Shown: positions 55,632-64,000 of the stretch, one piece after another | How positions within the stretch are numbered: the first letter of the stretch is position 1 | Layout of the letters: every line of letters starts with the position of its first letter | Origin: Streptomyces seoulensis | Lineage (GTDB): Bacteria; Actinomycetota; Actinomycetes; Streptomycetales; Streptomycetaceae | Length of the DNA stretch: 64,000 nt | Direction: 5' to 3' | NCBI RefSeq assembly: GCF_022846655.1 | Contig: NZ_AP025667.1 | Location: 1,215,001-1,279,000 of the forward strand | Notes under the pieces: model-generated | What the model saw: the letters and a program-made list of their open reading frames with translations, nothing else | Database searches by the model: none | Told to the model about the DNA's origin: nothing | Position numbers and translations under genes: made by a program

Positions 55632-57086
55632 TCAGGCGGACGTGCCCACGGGCTGCCGCACCTCTTCCGTCGCCAGCCGCTCAGCCGTGCGCTCAGCCGT
55701 CCGGTGGGCCCAGCGGCCGCTCGTCAGGAGGCCGAGGACCAGGACCGCCGCGCCGCACGCGGCCAGGATCCACCAGCCGGGGCGGGCCGCCGCGACGAAG
55801 GTGTCGCGGTACGGGGAGTCGCCGATGCCCGAGGCCAGGACCGCGCCGATCACGGCCACGCCCAGGGTCTGGCCGAGCTGGCGGCTGGTGGAGGCGACCG
55901 CCGCCGCGACGCCCGCCTGGGCGCGGGGCATGCCGGAGACGGCCGTGTTGGTGATGGGGGCGTTGACGAAGCCGAAGCCGACGCCGAAGAGGACGTAGCC
56001 CGCGAACAGGGTGACATTGGAGGTCTCGGCCTCGAAGAGGGCGAAGAGCAGGCCGCTCGCCGTCATCGCCGCGCCCGCGATCAGCAGGGGCAGCCGCGGG
56101 CCCCGGCTGCCGACCAGCCGTCCGGACAGCGGGGCGCACAGCAGGGTCGGCACGGCCATCGGGAGCATCCACAGGCCGGCGTGCAGGGCGTCGAGGCCGC
56201 GTACGTTCTGCAGGTACAGCGTGGACAGGAAGAGGAAGCCGCCCAGCGCCGCGAACGCGCTCACCGCTATCCCGGTCGCCCCGCTGAACGGCGCCGAACG
56301 GAAGAAGCGCAGGTCGATGAGGGGTTCGGCGCGCCGGGGCTCGTAGATCAGGAGGGCCAGCAGGGCGGCGAGGGCCAGTGCGGCGAAGGGGAGCACCTCG
56401 GTGAGGCTCGCGTTCGGGGCCTCGATGATCGCGTAGGTCAGCGAGCCGAACAGGGCGATCACCAGCACCTGGCCCACCGGGTCCGGGCGGCGCGGCCTGG
56501 GCGCGCGGGACTCGGGGACGAAGCGCAGGGTGAGCAGCAGGGCGGCGAGGCCCACCGGCAGGTTGACCCAGAAGATCGAGCGCCAGCCGACCGACTCCAC
56601 CAGCAGTCCGCCGGCCAGCGGACCGGCCGCCATGGAGATGCCGACCACCGCGCCCCACGCGCCGATGGCCCGCGCCCGTTCGCGCGGGTCGGTGAAGGTG
56701 TTGGTGATGATCGACATGGCGACCGGGTTGAGCATCGAGCCGCCGACCGCCTGGACCATGCGGAACACCACGAGGAGTTCCAGGTTCGGCGCGAGCGAGC
56801 ACAGCAGGGAACCGGCGGTGAAGATCACCAGACCCGCCATGAAGACCCGTTTGCGGCCGATCCGGTCCGCCGTGGACCCCGCCAGCATCAGCAGCGAGGC
56901 CAGCACCAGCGTGTAGGCGTCGATCGTCCACTGGAGGCCGGAGGTCGTGGCGTGCAGTTCGCGCTGCATCGACGGCAGCGCGACGTTCAGGGCGGTGTTG
57001 TCGAGGCTCACGATCAGCAGGCTCATGCAGCAGATCGCGAGCACCAGCATCCGCCGCCGGTGACTCAGCTCGGGCATGCGTCCCAT
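55632..57086 (-). CDS. DHA2-type MFS efflux transporter
   Basis: The 484-residue protein has about 14 helices with SLDNTALNVALPSM in helix 1 and GSTADRIGRKRVF after helix 2. A TACGAT box (57085-57090, minus strand) lies seven bases before ATG 57077, so the real start may be this second ATG with a leaderless transcript. It is the third DHA2 pump in the window. No dedicated regulator is adjacent except the convergent XRE gene. Confidence 0.9.
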   Translation of the reverse strand: MGRMPELSHRRRMLVLAICCMSLLIVSLDNTALNVALPSMQRELHATTSGLQWTIDAYTLVLASLLMLAGSTADRIGRKRVFMAGLVIFTAGSLLCSLAPNLELLVVFRMVQAVGGSMLNPVAMSIITNTFTDPRERARAIGAWGAVVGISMAAGPLAGGLLVESVGWRSIFWVNLPVGLAALLLTLRFVPESRAPRPRRPDPVGQVLVIALFGSLTYAIIEAPNASLTEVLPFAALALAALLALLIYEPRRAEPLIDLRFFRSAPFSGATGIAVSAFAALGGFLFLSTLYLQNVRGLDALHAGLWMLPMAVPTLLCAPLSGRLVGSRGPRLPLLIAGAAMTASGLLFALFEAETSNVTLFAGYVLFGVGFGFVNAPITNTAVSGMPRAQAGVAAAVASTSRQLGQTLGVAVIGAVLASGIGDSPYRDTFVAAARPGWWILAACGAAVLVLGLLTSGRWAHRTAERTAERLATEEVRQPVGTSA

Positions 57087-57214
57087 CGTACGCGCTTCGA
57101 TAGTGCGGCTAACTAATGACCCTTACATGATCCAGCCCACAGGGGAGAAGGGTGCCGGTGAGGTGAGGGACAATGGACGACGCCCATGCCGTACATCCGT
57201 CCCGGAGCCCCCTG

Positions 57215-58345
57215 ATGACCCAGCCGCTTTCCATCGGCCCGCACGCCGTGGTGCCGCCCGTCGTGCTCGCACCCATGGCCGGGATCACCAACGCCCCCTT
57301 CCGCACCCTGTGCCGGGAGTTCAGCGGGGGCAAGGGGCTGTTCGTCAGCGAGATGATCACCACCCGGGCGCTGGTCGAGCGCAACGAGAAGACCATGCAG
57401 CTCATCCGGTTCGACGAGACCGAGAAGCCGCGCTCGATCCAGTTGTACGGCGTCGACCCGGTCACCGTCGGCAAGGCCGTCCGCATGATCGCGGAAGAGG
57501 GCCTGGCCGACCACATCGACCTCAACTTCGGCTGCCCGGTCCCCAAGGTCACCCGCAAGGGCGGCGGCTCCGCGCTGCCGTACAAGCGGAACCTGCTGCG
57601 GGCCATCCTGCGCGAGGCCGTCACCGGCGCGGGTGACCTGCCGGTCACCATGAAGATGCGCAAGGGTATCGACGACGACCACATCACCTACCTCGACGCC
57701 GGCCGCATCGCCGTCGAGGAGGGCGTCACCGCCATCGCCCTGCACGGCCGCACCGCCGCCCAGCACTACGGCGGTACCGCCGACTGGAGCGCCATCGCCC
57801 GGCTGAAGGAGCACGTCCCGGAGATCCCGGTGCTCGGCAACGGCGACATCTGGTCCGCCGAGGACGCGCTGCGCATGGTCCGCGAGACCGGCTGCGACGG
57901 CGTGGTCGTCGGCCGCGGCTGCCTCGGCCGGCCCTGGCTCTTCGCCGACCTGGTCGCCGCCTTCGAGGGCCGCGACGACTTCCAGCGGCCCGTCCTGCGG
58001 GAGGTCGCCGACGTGATGGTCCGGCACGCCACGCTGCTCGGGGAGTGGCTCGGCGACGAGTCGCGCGGTGTCATCGACTTCCGCAAGCACGTCGCCTGGT
58101 ACCTCAAGGGCTTCGCGGTCGGCTCAGAGATGCGCAAGCGGCTCGCCATCACCTCCTCGCTGGAGGAGCTGCGCGCCGGCCTGGACGAGCTGGACCTCGA
58201 CCAGGCGTGGCCGACCGGCGCCGACGGCCCGCGCGGTCGCACCTCCGGCAACAACCGGGTGGTCCTCCCGGACGGCTGGCTGAAGGACCCCTACGACTGC
58301 GCGGGCGTCGGCGAGGAAGCCGAGCTGGACACCTCCGGCGGCTGA
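57215..58345 (+). CDS. dus: tRNA-dihydrouridine synthase
   Basis: The 376-residue flavoenzyme has PMAGITNAPFRTLCREF at the start, the catalytic cysteine in LNFGCPVPKVTRKGGG, the FMN-binding MKMRKGI and LHGRT, and VVGRGCLGRPWLF. It reduces uridines in the tRNA D-loop using NADPH. DusB-type length and motifs fit. ATG 57215 follows GGAG by seven bases; an upstream in-frame start at 57173 is less likely. Confidence 0.94.
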   Translation: MTQPLSIGPHAVVPPVVLAPMAGITNAPFRTLCREFSGGKGLFVSEMITTRALVERNEKTMQLIRFDETEKPRSIQLYGVDPVTVGKAVRMIAEEGLADHIDLNFGCPVPKVTRKGGGSALPYKRNLLRAILREAVTGAGDLPVTMKMRKGIDDDHITYLDAGRIAVEEGVTAIALHGRTAAQHYGGTADWSAIARLKEHVPEIPVLGNGDIWSAEDALRMVRETGCDGVVVGRGCLGRPWLFADLVAAFEGRDDFQRPVLREVADVMVRHATLLGEWLGDESRGVIDFRKHVAWYLKGFAVGSEMRKRLAITSSLEELRAGLDELDLDQAWPTGADGPRGRTSGNNRVVLPDGWLKDPYDCAGVGEEAELDTSGG

Positions 58346-58437
58346 ACGGCCTTGTCCCCGTGGGGGCTTGTGGCCTGATTCCCCTTGTTCCGCATGCCGT
58401 CGGCGGCTGCTACTTTCCCGACGGGAAGGGGATAGCC

Positions 58438-59073
58438 GTGTGGATCCTGGGTTTTCTCGCGGTCGCGCTGCTGGTCGCACTGACTCCCGGCGCCAACAAC
58501 CTGCTGGCGCTGCGGCATGCCATGGTGCGCGGCTTCGGCGCCTCGATGGTCGGGGTCTGCGGACGGCTCGTCGCCTTCGCCGTACTGGTGGTCGCGGTCG
58601 TGGCCGGGCTGGGGCCGCTGCTGTCGGCCTCGGAGTGGGCGCTGACGGTCATCAAGTGGGCGGGTGTCGCGTACCTCGCCTACCTGGGCACGACCATCCT
58701 GTGGGCCGGTCTCCGGCGGACCGGTGAGCCGGAGGGCACGGCCGTCGCGCCCCCGGTGCGGGAGCGGCCGCCGCTGACCGCGCTGGTACGCAAGGAGTTC
58801 CTCGTCGCCATCACCAACCCGAAGGCGATCCTGGTCTTCACCGCCTTCGTGCCCCAGTTCGTCGGGCCCGAGCACGGTTCCGTGGCGGGCCAGCTCGCGG
58901 TGCTCGGCGCCTGCTACCTCGGCGCGGAGGCGGTCGCGGCCGGGGTGTTCGCCGCCGCGGGCAGCGTGATCAGGGCCGTCCGCCTCAGCTACCGGGCCCA
59001 CCGCCGGATGGACCGGGCCACCGGCGGTGTGCTCCTCGGCATGGCGGGCCTGCTCGCGGCGGAGTCCGCCTGA
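58438..59073 (+). CDS. LysE family exporter
   Basis: The 211-residue protein has five to six membrane helices and the family sequence WILGFLAVALLVALTPGANNLLALRHAMVRG, with KEFLVAITNPKAILVFTAFVPQF in the middle. Members export amino acids or homoserine lactones. GGGAAGGGG lies seven bases before GTG 58438. It converges on the sulfatase gene with a six-base gap. Confidence 0.9.
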   Translation: MWILGFLAVALLVALTPGANNLLALRHAMVRGFGASMVGVCGRLVAFAVLVVAVVAGLGPLLSASEWALTVIKWAGVAYLAYLGTTILWAGLRRTGEPEGTAVAPPVRERPPLTALVRKEFLVAITNPKAILVFTAFVPQFVGPEHGSVAGQLAVLGACYLGAEAVAAGVFAAAGSVIRAVRLSYRAHRRMDRATGGVLLGMAGLLAAESA

Positions 59074-59079
59074 GCCCGG

Positions 59080-61200
59080 TCAGCCCGTCTTCGGGTGCGG
59101 GGTGGAGCCGTACGCGGTCAGGAAGCGGTCGCGGAAGAGGTTCATCTTCCACACCGGCGCGTCGTGCGCGGGGCGCAGGCCGTCCGTCCAGCCCCAGTCA
59201 CCGATCTTGTCGAGGACCTTCGGGTCCTTGGCGACGATCGAGACCGGCACGTCCCGGCTGGCGTGGTTGCCGCTGACGCGGGCGATGGGCTGGTGGTCGC
59301 CGAGGAAGACCAGCACCGTGTCCTCGGTTCCGTAGCGCTCCAGCCACTCGGTGAGCGCGGTGAGCGAGTACTGGACCGACTTGCCGTACTCCTGGCGGGA
59401 CTTGGTGGTGTCCGCCATCACGTCCGTCGGGTCGGTGCCCGCCGCCTCGATGCCCTTGAAGACCGAGCCGTCGCCCAGCTCGTCCCAGTCGACCATCTTC
59501 GGGATCGGGCTCCAGGGCTGGTGGCTGGAGGTCAGGATCACCTCCGACATCACCGGCTTGTCGTGCTTCTTGCCGTGCACCCGCTGCTGGAACTGCTCCA
59601 GGGCGTACTGGTCCGGCATCGTCGACCAACTGAACTTCGGCCCCTTGTAGCCGAGTTTGAAGGCGTTGTAGACCTTGTCCAGGCCGAAGAAGCTCTGTTC
59701 GGGCCATGCCTTCTGGATGCCCGGCATCACGCCGACCGTGTCCCAGGCGCCGGTCTTCTTGAACACCTTGGTCAGGCTGAGGTGGTCGCTCGCCATCACC
59801 GTGCGGTAGCGCTGCTGGTTGCTGACCCACAGGCCCGACAGGGTGGTGGAGTGGCCGAGCCAACTGCTGCCGCCGTAGGTCGCGGAGGTCAGCCAGCCGC
59901 TCTTGGCGTGGTAACCCGCCTTCGCCAGCGCCTCGTCGCGGGTGGCCAGGGTCCGGTCCACGCCGGGCGCCATGATCGGGTCCTCGATCGCGCTACGGCC
60001 GTAGCTCTCGATGAACGTGAAGATCACGTCCTTGCCGCGCAGGTCGGGCACGAGCTGGCCGGGCGGGGTCGCGCCGAACGCGTCCACCTTGGCGACCTTC
60101 TGGAACGCGGCCTCGTCCTTCAGCGTGTTCGACACCCGCTCGGTCTGGCTCTGCAGGGTGAGGGCCGCGCTGTCGGCGGCCAGCGGCACGCCCGCGAGCT
60201 GCACCCCGAAGGAGGAGCAGGTGATCCAGACGACGCCCGCGATCAGGGTGCCCCGGGTCGCGGTGGCGGAGTGCCGGGCGAGGACGTCGCTCAGACGCAC
60301 GACGGCGAAGGCCGACGCGGCGAACAGCAGCAGTACGGCGACGATCAGCGCGGCCGTCGCGGCGAGGGTGGCCCCCCGGCCGAGCGAGTCCTCCAGGTAC
60401 GACTGCGCGTCGCCCAGCAGGCTCCAGTCCAGCACCAGGTTGAAGGTCCGGCCCAGGTACTGCTTGAACCCCATGTCGAGCCAGTTCAGCACGGTCAGCG
60501 CGGCGAGCGCGACACCGCCGGCCGCGGCGAGCACGACACGGGGCTTCCTGGGCAGCGCGAGCAGCACGGCCGCCCCGACGATCGCCTCACCGGGCAGCCG
60601 GAAGAAGCCGGCCGGCCTGACCGCGGCGATGCTGGCGGGCATCACCAGGGTGCAGACGACCAGCACGGCGGCGAGCACGGTGACGGTCCGGGAGAGGAAG
60701 CGGGCTCGGCGGGGATGTTCGGCCCGCCACCGGGTGAGGCGGGCGGAGCGGGGTGGTCCGGCGGGGGTCCCGGGAGCCGCTCCGGGTGCGCCCTCGGGAC
60801 CGGCCTCCGCGTCGGGGGCGCCCTTGGGGTCGGAGGCGCGGTCCGCCTCTGCCGACGGCGCTCCGGGGTCGGCGGCGGGGACCGGCCCGGCTTCCGTGAC
60901 CTTCCCGCCTGCTTCCGCCTCCGGCGCGTCCTCCGGGCCGGTTTCTGCCCCAGGGGCAGCCTCCGGAGCGGTGGTCGAACTGTCGGCAACTCCCTTGGCC
61001 GACCCCACCTCGCCGGACCCGTGAGCCTTCGCTCCCGACGGCTCGTCGACCGCGCCGGAACCCCGGTCGTCGCTCTTCCCGTGCTCGGCGCGCGTCTCTG
61101 TGTCCACCGCCCCGCCAGGCCCGGCGGAGCCCTCCTCGGGGGTGCCCCCCGGTGCCCCCGTCGCTGCCGATGACTGGTGCGTGTTCTTCTGCTGAGGCAA
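59080..61200 (-). CDS. Membrane sulfatase-fold protein (LTA synthase-like)
   Basis: The protein of about 706 residues starts with roughly 150 disordered residues rich in Ala, Glu, Pro and Gly (many EAAPGAE-type units), then four or five membrane helices (TVTVLAAVLVVCTLVMP, VVLAAAGGVALAALTVLNW and others), then an extracellular alkaline-phosphatase-type domain with VIFTFIESYGRSAIED, TYGGSSWLGHSTTLSGLW and VFLGDHQP, the metal-binding motifs. It resembles phosphoglycerol transferases such as LtaS, so a role in wall or polymer decoration is inferred. The start is uncertain: TTG 61200, or GTG 61251. Confidence 0.85.
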   Translation of the reverse strand: MPQQKNTHQSSAATGAPGGTPEEGSAGPGGAVDTETRAEHGKSDDRGSGAVDEPSGAKAHGSGEVGSAKGVADSSTTAPEAAPGAETGPEDAPEAEAGGKVTEAGPVPAADPGAPSAEADRASDPKGAPDAEAGPEGAPGAAPGTPAGPPRSARLTRWRAEHPRRARFLSRTVTVLAAVLVVCTLVMPASIAAVRPAGFFRLPGEAIVGAAVLLALPRKPRVVLAAAGGVALAALTVLNWLDMGFKQYLGRTFNLVLDWSLLGDAQSYLEDSLGRGATLAATAALIVAVLLLFAASAFAVVRLSDVLARHSATATRGTLIAGVVWITCSSFGVQLAGVPLAADSAALTLQSQTERVSNTLKDEAAFQKVAKVDAFGATPPGQLVPDLRGKDVIFTFIESYGRSAIEDPIMAPGVDRTLATRDEALAKAGYHAKSGWLTSATYGGSSWLGHSTTLSGLWVSNQQRYRTVMASDHLSLTKVFKKTGAWDTVGVMPGIQKAWPEQSFFGLDKVYNAFKLGYKGPKFSWSTMPDQYALEQFQQRVHGKKHDKPVMSEVILTSSHQPWSPIPKMVDWDELGDGSVFKGIEAAGTDPTDVMADTTKSRQEYGKSVQYSLTALTEWLERYGTEDTVLVFLGDHQPIARVSGNHASRDVPVSIVAKDPKVLDKIGDWGWTDGLRPAHDAPVWKMNLFRDRFLTAYGSTPHPKTG

Positions 61201-61350
61201 ACCCGGAGGTCCTTCCGCGCGGGGCCGGTGACGAGGGAGGCGGCGGGCCACGCTGGGGAGGCTGGGCAGGACCGGTGGAGGCCGGCCCGCCCGGCCCGCC
61301 GTCCTTCCGTACGGTCCACCGCGCACCGGTGTTCACGACCTACGGCAAAT

Positions 61351-61368
61351 ACCGGGCAAACGCCCGGT
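61351..61368 (-). terminator. Weak intrinsic terminator
   Basis: ACCGGGC (61351-61357) pairs with GCCCGGT (61362-61368) around loop AAAC. On the minus strand the stem is followed by ATTTG, giving a short U-rich tail. It would end the debranching-enzyme operon before the sulfatase gene. Confidence 0.5.
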
Positions 61369-61379
61369 CAAGGACGGTG

Positions 61380-63317
61380 TCAGGCACCCCCGACCGCGGT
61401 GAGCAGGGCGAGCGGCGCGGCAGCCGAACGGGACTCCCGCACACACGCGTGCGGGTACGGTACCGGCTCGGGGTGGGTGTCACGGCCGTAACCCGCCAGC
61501 ACTTCCGGAAGCCGGTGACCGGCCGTCGTCGCCGCGTCCACCAGGCCGTGGGCCACCGCGCGGGCCTCGTCGTGCAGGCCGTAACGGGCCAGGCCCAGGG
61601 TGATCAGGGCGTTGTCGTGCGGCCAGACAGAGCCCCGGTGGTAGGAGAGCGGGTGGTAGGCGGCCTGGCCGGAGGCCAGCGTGCGCACGCCCCAGCCGGA
61701 GAAGAAGTCCGGCTCCAGCAGCCTGCGCCCGACGACCTCCCCGTACTCCTTGTCCAGCAGCCCCGACCACAGCAGGTGTCCGGCGTCCGAGGCGAGCGCG
61801 TCGATCCGGTGGCCGTCGCCGTCCAGCGCCAGCGCGGGGAAAGCCTGTTCAGGCAGCCAGAAGTCCCGCTGGAAGCGGTCGCGCAGATCGGCCGCCGCCT
61901 GCTCCAGCAGCGCCGCGTACGTCCCGTCGTCCCACACCGTGCGCGCCAGCCACGCCGTGCGCCGCAGCGCGTCGTACGCGTACCCCTGCGCGCCCGCCGC
62001 CATCACGGCGCCGCTCGGCCGGGTGCCGTCGGCCCGGCAGATCGCGCCGGGGGAGTCCTTCCAGTTCTGGTTGGCGAGGCCGCCCTCGTCGGCCCGGTAG
62101 ACGAGGTAGCCGCGCGCGGTCAGTCCGCCGTGGTCCAGCATCCAGCCGACCGCCGCGCGGGCGTGCCGCTCCAGGCGCCGGGCGAGGGCCGCGTCGCCGG
62201 TGTGCTCGGTGTAGGCGCCGAGCAGCACCAGGAAGAGCGGGGTGGCGTCGACCGAGCCGTAGTAACGCCCGTACGGCACCTGCCCGAAATGGGCCAGCTC
62301 GCCGTGCCGGACCTCGTGCACGATCTTGCCGGGCTGGGCGACGGAGGAGGCACCGTCGGCCGTGGCCTGGGTGGCGGCCAGCGCGGGCAGCGTGGCGGCG
62401 GCCAACTGCGGGCGGTACGGCAGGGCGAACAGCGAGGCGAGCAGGGCGTCCCGGCCCAGCAGGGTGAGGAACCAGGGGGCGCCCCCGGCCGGGACCCGCA
62501 GCTCCTCCCCGTCCGGTCCCCGCGCCGGCACCTGGAGGGCGGCCATGTCGGACAGCCCCCGTGCACAGGCGGCCGCCAGCTCGGGCCAGGCGGTCGGGAA
62601 GGCGACACCCTCCATGAACTCGTCCTCTGCGGAGCGGAGTTGTTCGTTCACGGCATCGGGCGAGCGGGGTACGCGCACCGCGCGCCGGTCGCCGTGCGGG
62701 CGGGCCATCACCCGCAGCAGCAGCTCCGCGCTTCCGTGCGGGGGGAGTTCGAGCGTCCACACCAGCCGCCGGGCACCGGTACCCGTCTCCTCCACCGCCT
62801 CCGGAGCCGGGTCGGCGGTGATGGTCGTACAGGACCGCCACTCACCGCGCCGGTAACCGAACTCGATCCCGTCGTCCAGGACGTGGCGGCTGCGTACGGC
62901 CCCCGCCTTGACGTAGGTGCGGTGGTCGGAGCGCAGCTCGAACTGGTCGGTGAAGTCGGCGTCGACGGTGAGCGCCAGCCGTACGGTGGTGGCCGCCGGG
63001 ACGTTGCCGGTGATCCGCACCGATTCCACGAACGAGCTTTCGCCCACGGCCTGTTCACGCCACAGGGTGTACGCGGGCGGCTCCTGGCGTCCACCGCGCG
63101 GCACCAGCACGCAGCGCGCCGTGTCGCCCTCGCCGACCGGCCGCAGCACCTCCGGCACCGCGCCGTCGACGGTGAGCTGCCAGCGGCTCAGGTGCCGGGC
63201 GTCGCGCACGAACAGCCCGTCGACCGGGCCTCCGCCGCGCACCCCGCTGATGTCGCCCCGGTCGCCCACGGCGGCGAATGTGGTCCCTCGCACGAACAGA
63301 TGATGCCGCTCGGTCAT
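61380..63317 (-). CDS. Glycogen debranching-like enzyme (GDE N-terminal and GH15-like domains)
   Basis: The 645-residue protein has an N-terminal beta-sandwich of the GDE_N type (HHLFVRGTTFAAVGDRGDI, FVRDARHLSRWQL) and a C-terminal alpha/alpha-barrel with FLTLLGRDALLASLFALPYRP, FGQVPYGRYYGSVDATPLFLVLL, NQNWKDSPGAI and SVWPHDNALI. Such proteins hydrolyse alpha-1,6 or other glucosidic bonds; exact specificity is unknown. Catalytic glutamates cannot be fixed by eye. It overlaps the upstream glycosidase by ATGA, so the two act as a pair. Confidence 0.88.
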   Translation of the reverse strand: MTERHHLFVRGTTFAAVGDRGDISGVRGGGPVDGLFVRDARHLSRWQLTVDGAVPEVLRPVGEGDTARCVLVPRGGRQEPPAYTLWREQAVGESSFVESVRITGNVPAATTVRLALTVDADFTDQFELRSDHRTYVKAGAVRSRHVLDDGIEFGYRRGEWRSCTTITADPAPEAVEETGTGARRLVWTLELPPHGSAELLLRVMARPHGDRRAVRVPRSPDAVNEQLRSAEDEFMEGVAFPTAWPELAAACARGLSDMAALQVPARGPDGEELRVPAGGAPWFLTLLGRDALLASLFALPYRPQLAAATLPALAATQATADGASSVAQPGKIVHEVRHGELAHFGQVPYGRYYGSVDATPLFLVLLGAYTEHTGDAALARRLERHARAAVGWMLDHGGLTARGYLVYRADEGGLANQNWKDSPGAICRADGTRPSGAVMAAGAQGYAYDALRRTAWLARTVWDDGTYAALLEQAAADLRDRFQRDFWLPEQAFPALALDGDGHRIDALASDAGHLLWSGLLDKEYGEVVGRRLLEPDFFSGWGVRTLASGQAAYHPLSYHRGSVWPHDNALITLGLARYGLHDEARAVAHGLVDAATTAGHRLPEVLAGYGRDTHPEPVPYPHACVRESRSAAAPLALLTAVGGA

Positions 63318-64000
63318 CTCCGGTCCCCTCCCTCTTCCCCAGTGTCCAAAGCGCCGTTCGCGTCGTGCAGCAGGTCCAGCGTCAGCGCGGCGGTCCAGCC
63401 GAACCCCGGCGCCCCGCAGGCCTCGCCGGTGTCCGGGTCCACGTACTCCGCGAATTCGGATTCCCCGGCCGTGCGCAGGAACGCGGCGCGCAGGGCGTCG
63501 GCCGCCGTGTGCTCGGCGTGGGCGCGCAGCCCGCGCTCCACCAGCCAGGCCGTGTTGAACCAGGCCGGGCCGCGCCAGTAGCGGTTCGGCTCGAAGGCCG
63601 GGCCGCGCAGGTCGTAGCTGGGCACGAGCCCGGTGCGCGCCGCGAAGTGCGGTCCGCGCAGGGTGTCCACCAGCGCGCCGGCCACCTCGCGGGGGAGCCG
63701 GGGCAGCAGCAGCGGGACGAGTCCCGACACGCTCCGCTCGCGGACCGGGCCGCCGCCGCGCAGGTCCCGGCAGAGGAACATCCCGGACGCGTCGTCCCAC
63801 AGCCGCTCCACCAGCGCCGCCGTCAGCCGCTCGGCGCGGGCGTGCCGGGCGGTGCCGGGGGCGCCCAGCTCGGCGGCGATCCGGGCGAGGGCGTGCTCGG
63901 AGGCGATCAGCAGGGCGTTGAAGGAAGGGTCCTCCACCGCGAACTGCCCGCCCCCGTCCGCGTATCCGCCGTCCCGGTAGTCGGCCGCGAGGCGCACGTA
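63314..64000 (-). CDS. GH63/MGH1-like glycoside hydrolase (N-terminally truncated by window)
   Basis: The visible 228 residues form the C-terminal part of an alpha/alpha-barrel glycosidase: DPSFNALLIASEHALARIAAELG, FLCRDLRG, SGLVPLLL, FEPNRYWRGPAWFNTAWLVERGL, and a late FAEYVDPDTGEACGAPGFGWTAA. This pattern is found in glucosylglycerate/mannosylglycerate hydrolase-like and GH63 enzymes. The frame stays open to the right edge, so its start lies outside. Its stop overlaps the start of the debranching-like gene. Confidence 0.82.
   Translation of the reverse strand, partial: YVRLAADYRDGGYADGGGQFAVEDPSFNALLIASEHALARIAAELGAPGTARHARAERLTAALVERLWDDASGMFLCRDLRGGGPVRERSVSGLVPLLLPRLPREVAGALVDTLRGPHFAARTGLVPSYDLRGPAFEPNRYWRGPAWFNTAWLVERGLRAHAEHTAADALRAAFLRTAGESEFAEYVDPDTGEACGAPGFGWTAALTLDLLHDANGALDTGEEGGDRR

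Overview
The window looks like a stretch of a Streptomyces chromosome or that of a very close actinobacterial relative. GC content is very high, third codon positions are almost all G or C, many genes start with GTG, and genes often overlap by ATGA or GTGA. Gene neighbourhoods are typical of the genus: hemW/hrcA/dnaJ/rsmE, phoH/ybeY/CBS-protein/era, and recO/uppS/zur/znu/glyS, plus leuA behind a leucine leader peptide. I see no rRNA, tRNA, CRISPR array, insertion sequence or phage gene. The assignment rests on reading the sequence and on knowledge of gene families, not on a database search.

Layout. 1-15.3 kb is housekeeping: the end of a SpoIIE-type phosphatase, hemW, a DUF3097 gene, a metallo-beta-lactamase-fold gene, hrcA-dnaJ behind a CIRCE operator, a nitronate monooxygenase coupled to rsmE, a tricorn protease, a HIT protein, an RNase Z-like enzyme and a deaminase that resembles adenine rather than adenosine deaminases. 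15.3-20.8 kb holds an MFS exporter with a repetitive tail, a 0.5-kb intergenic region with a probable structured small RNA, and a glucarate cassette (kdgD, gudD) with a PfkB kinase. 21-31 kb is the phoH-ybeY-CBS-era block. It is interrupted by an LD-carboxypeptidase, a divergent MFS/XRE pair, a cytidine-deaminase-like protein without zinc ligands, and an amt-PII pair preceded by a GlnR-like box.

31-38.3 kb carries a GH1 beta-glucosidase, an ECF41-type sigma factor divergent from an NmrA-like protein with a matching promoter, a protealysin-type M4 protease with its emfourin-type inhibitor, leuA with its attenuator, and a TerB-like protein. 38.5-43.1 kb is accessory: a questin-oxidase-like protein, a secreted SGNH hydrolase, an overlapping XRE-DUF397-GNAT operon, and two divergent small overlapping genes. 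43.2-49.7 kb is core again: recO, uppS, zur, znuBCA with two Zur-box candidates, and glyS. 49.8-57.1 kb is accessory: aldo/keto reductase plus TetR, a serine hydrolase, and a second MFS/XRE divergent pair followed by another MFS pump. 57.2-64 kb has dus, a LysE-type exporter, a membrane sulfatase-fold protein, and two overlapping glycogen-debranching-like genes, the last cut by the window edge.

The main points worth following up are the XRE-DUF397-GNAT cassette with its small divergent partners, the amt-PII module with a variant pore residue and GlnR-like box, the small RNA candidate at 17.0-17.2 kb, and the protease/inhibitor pair.
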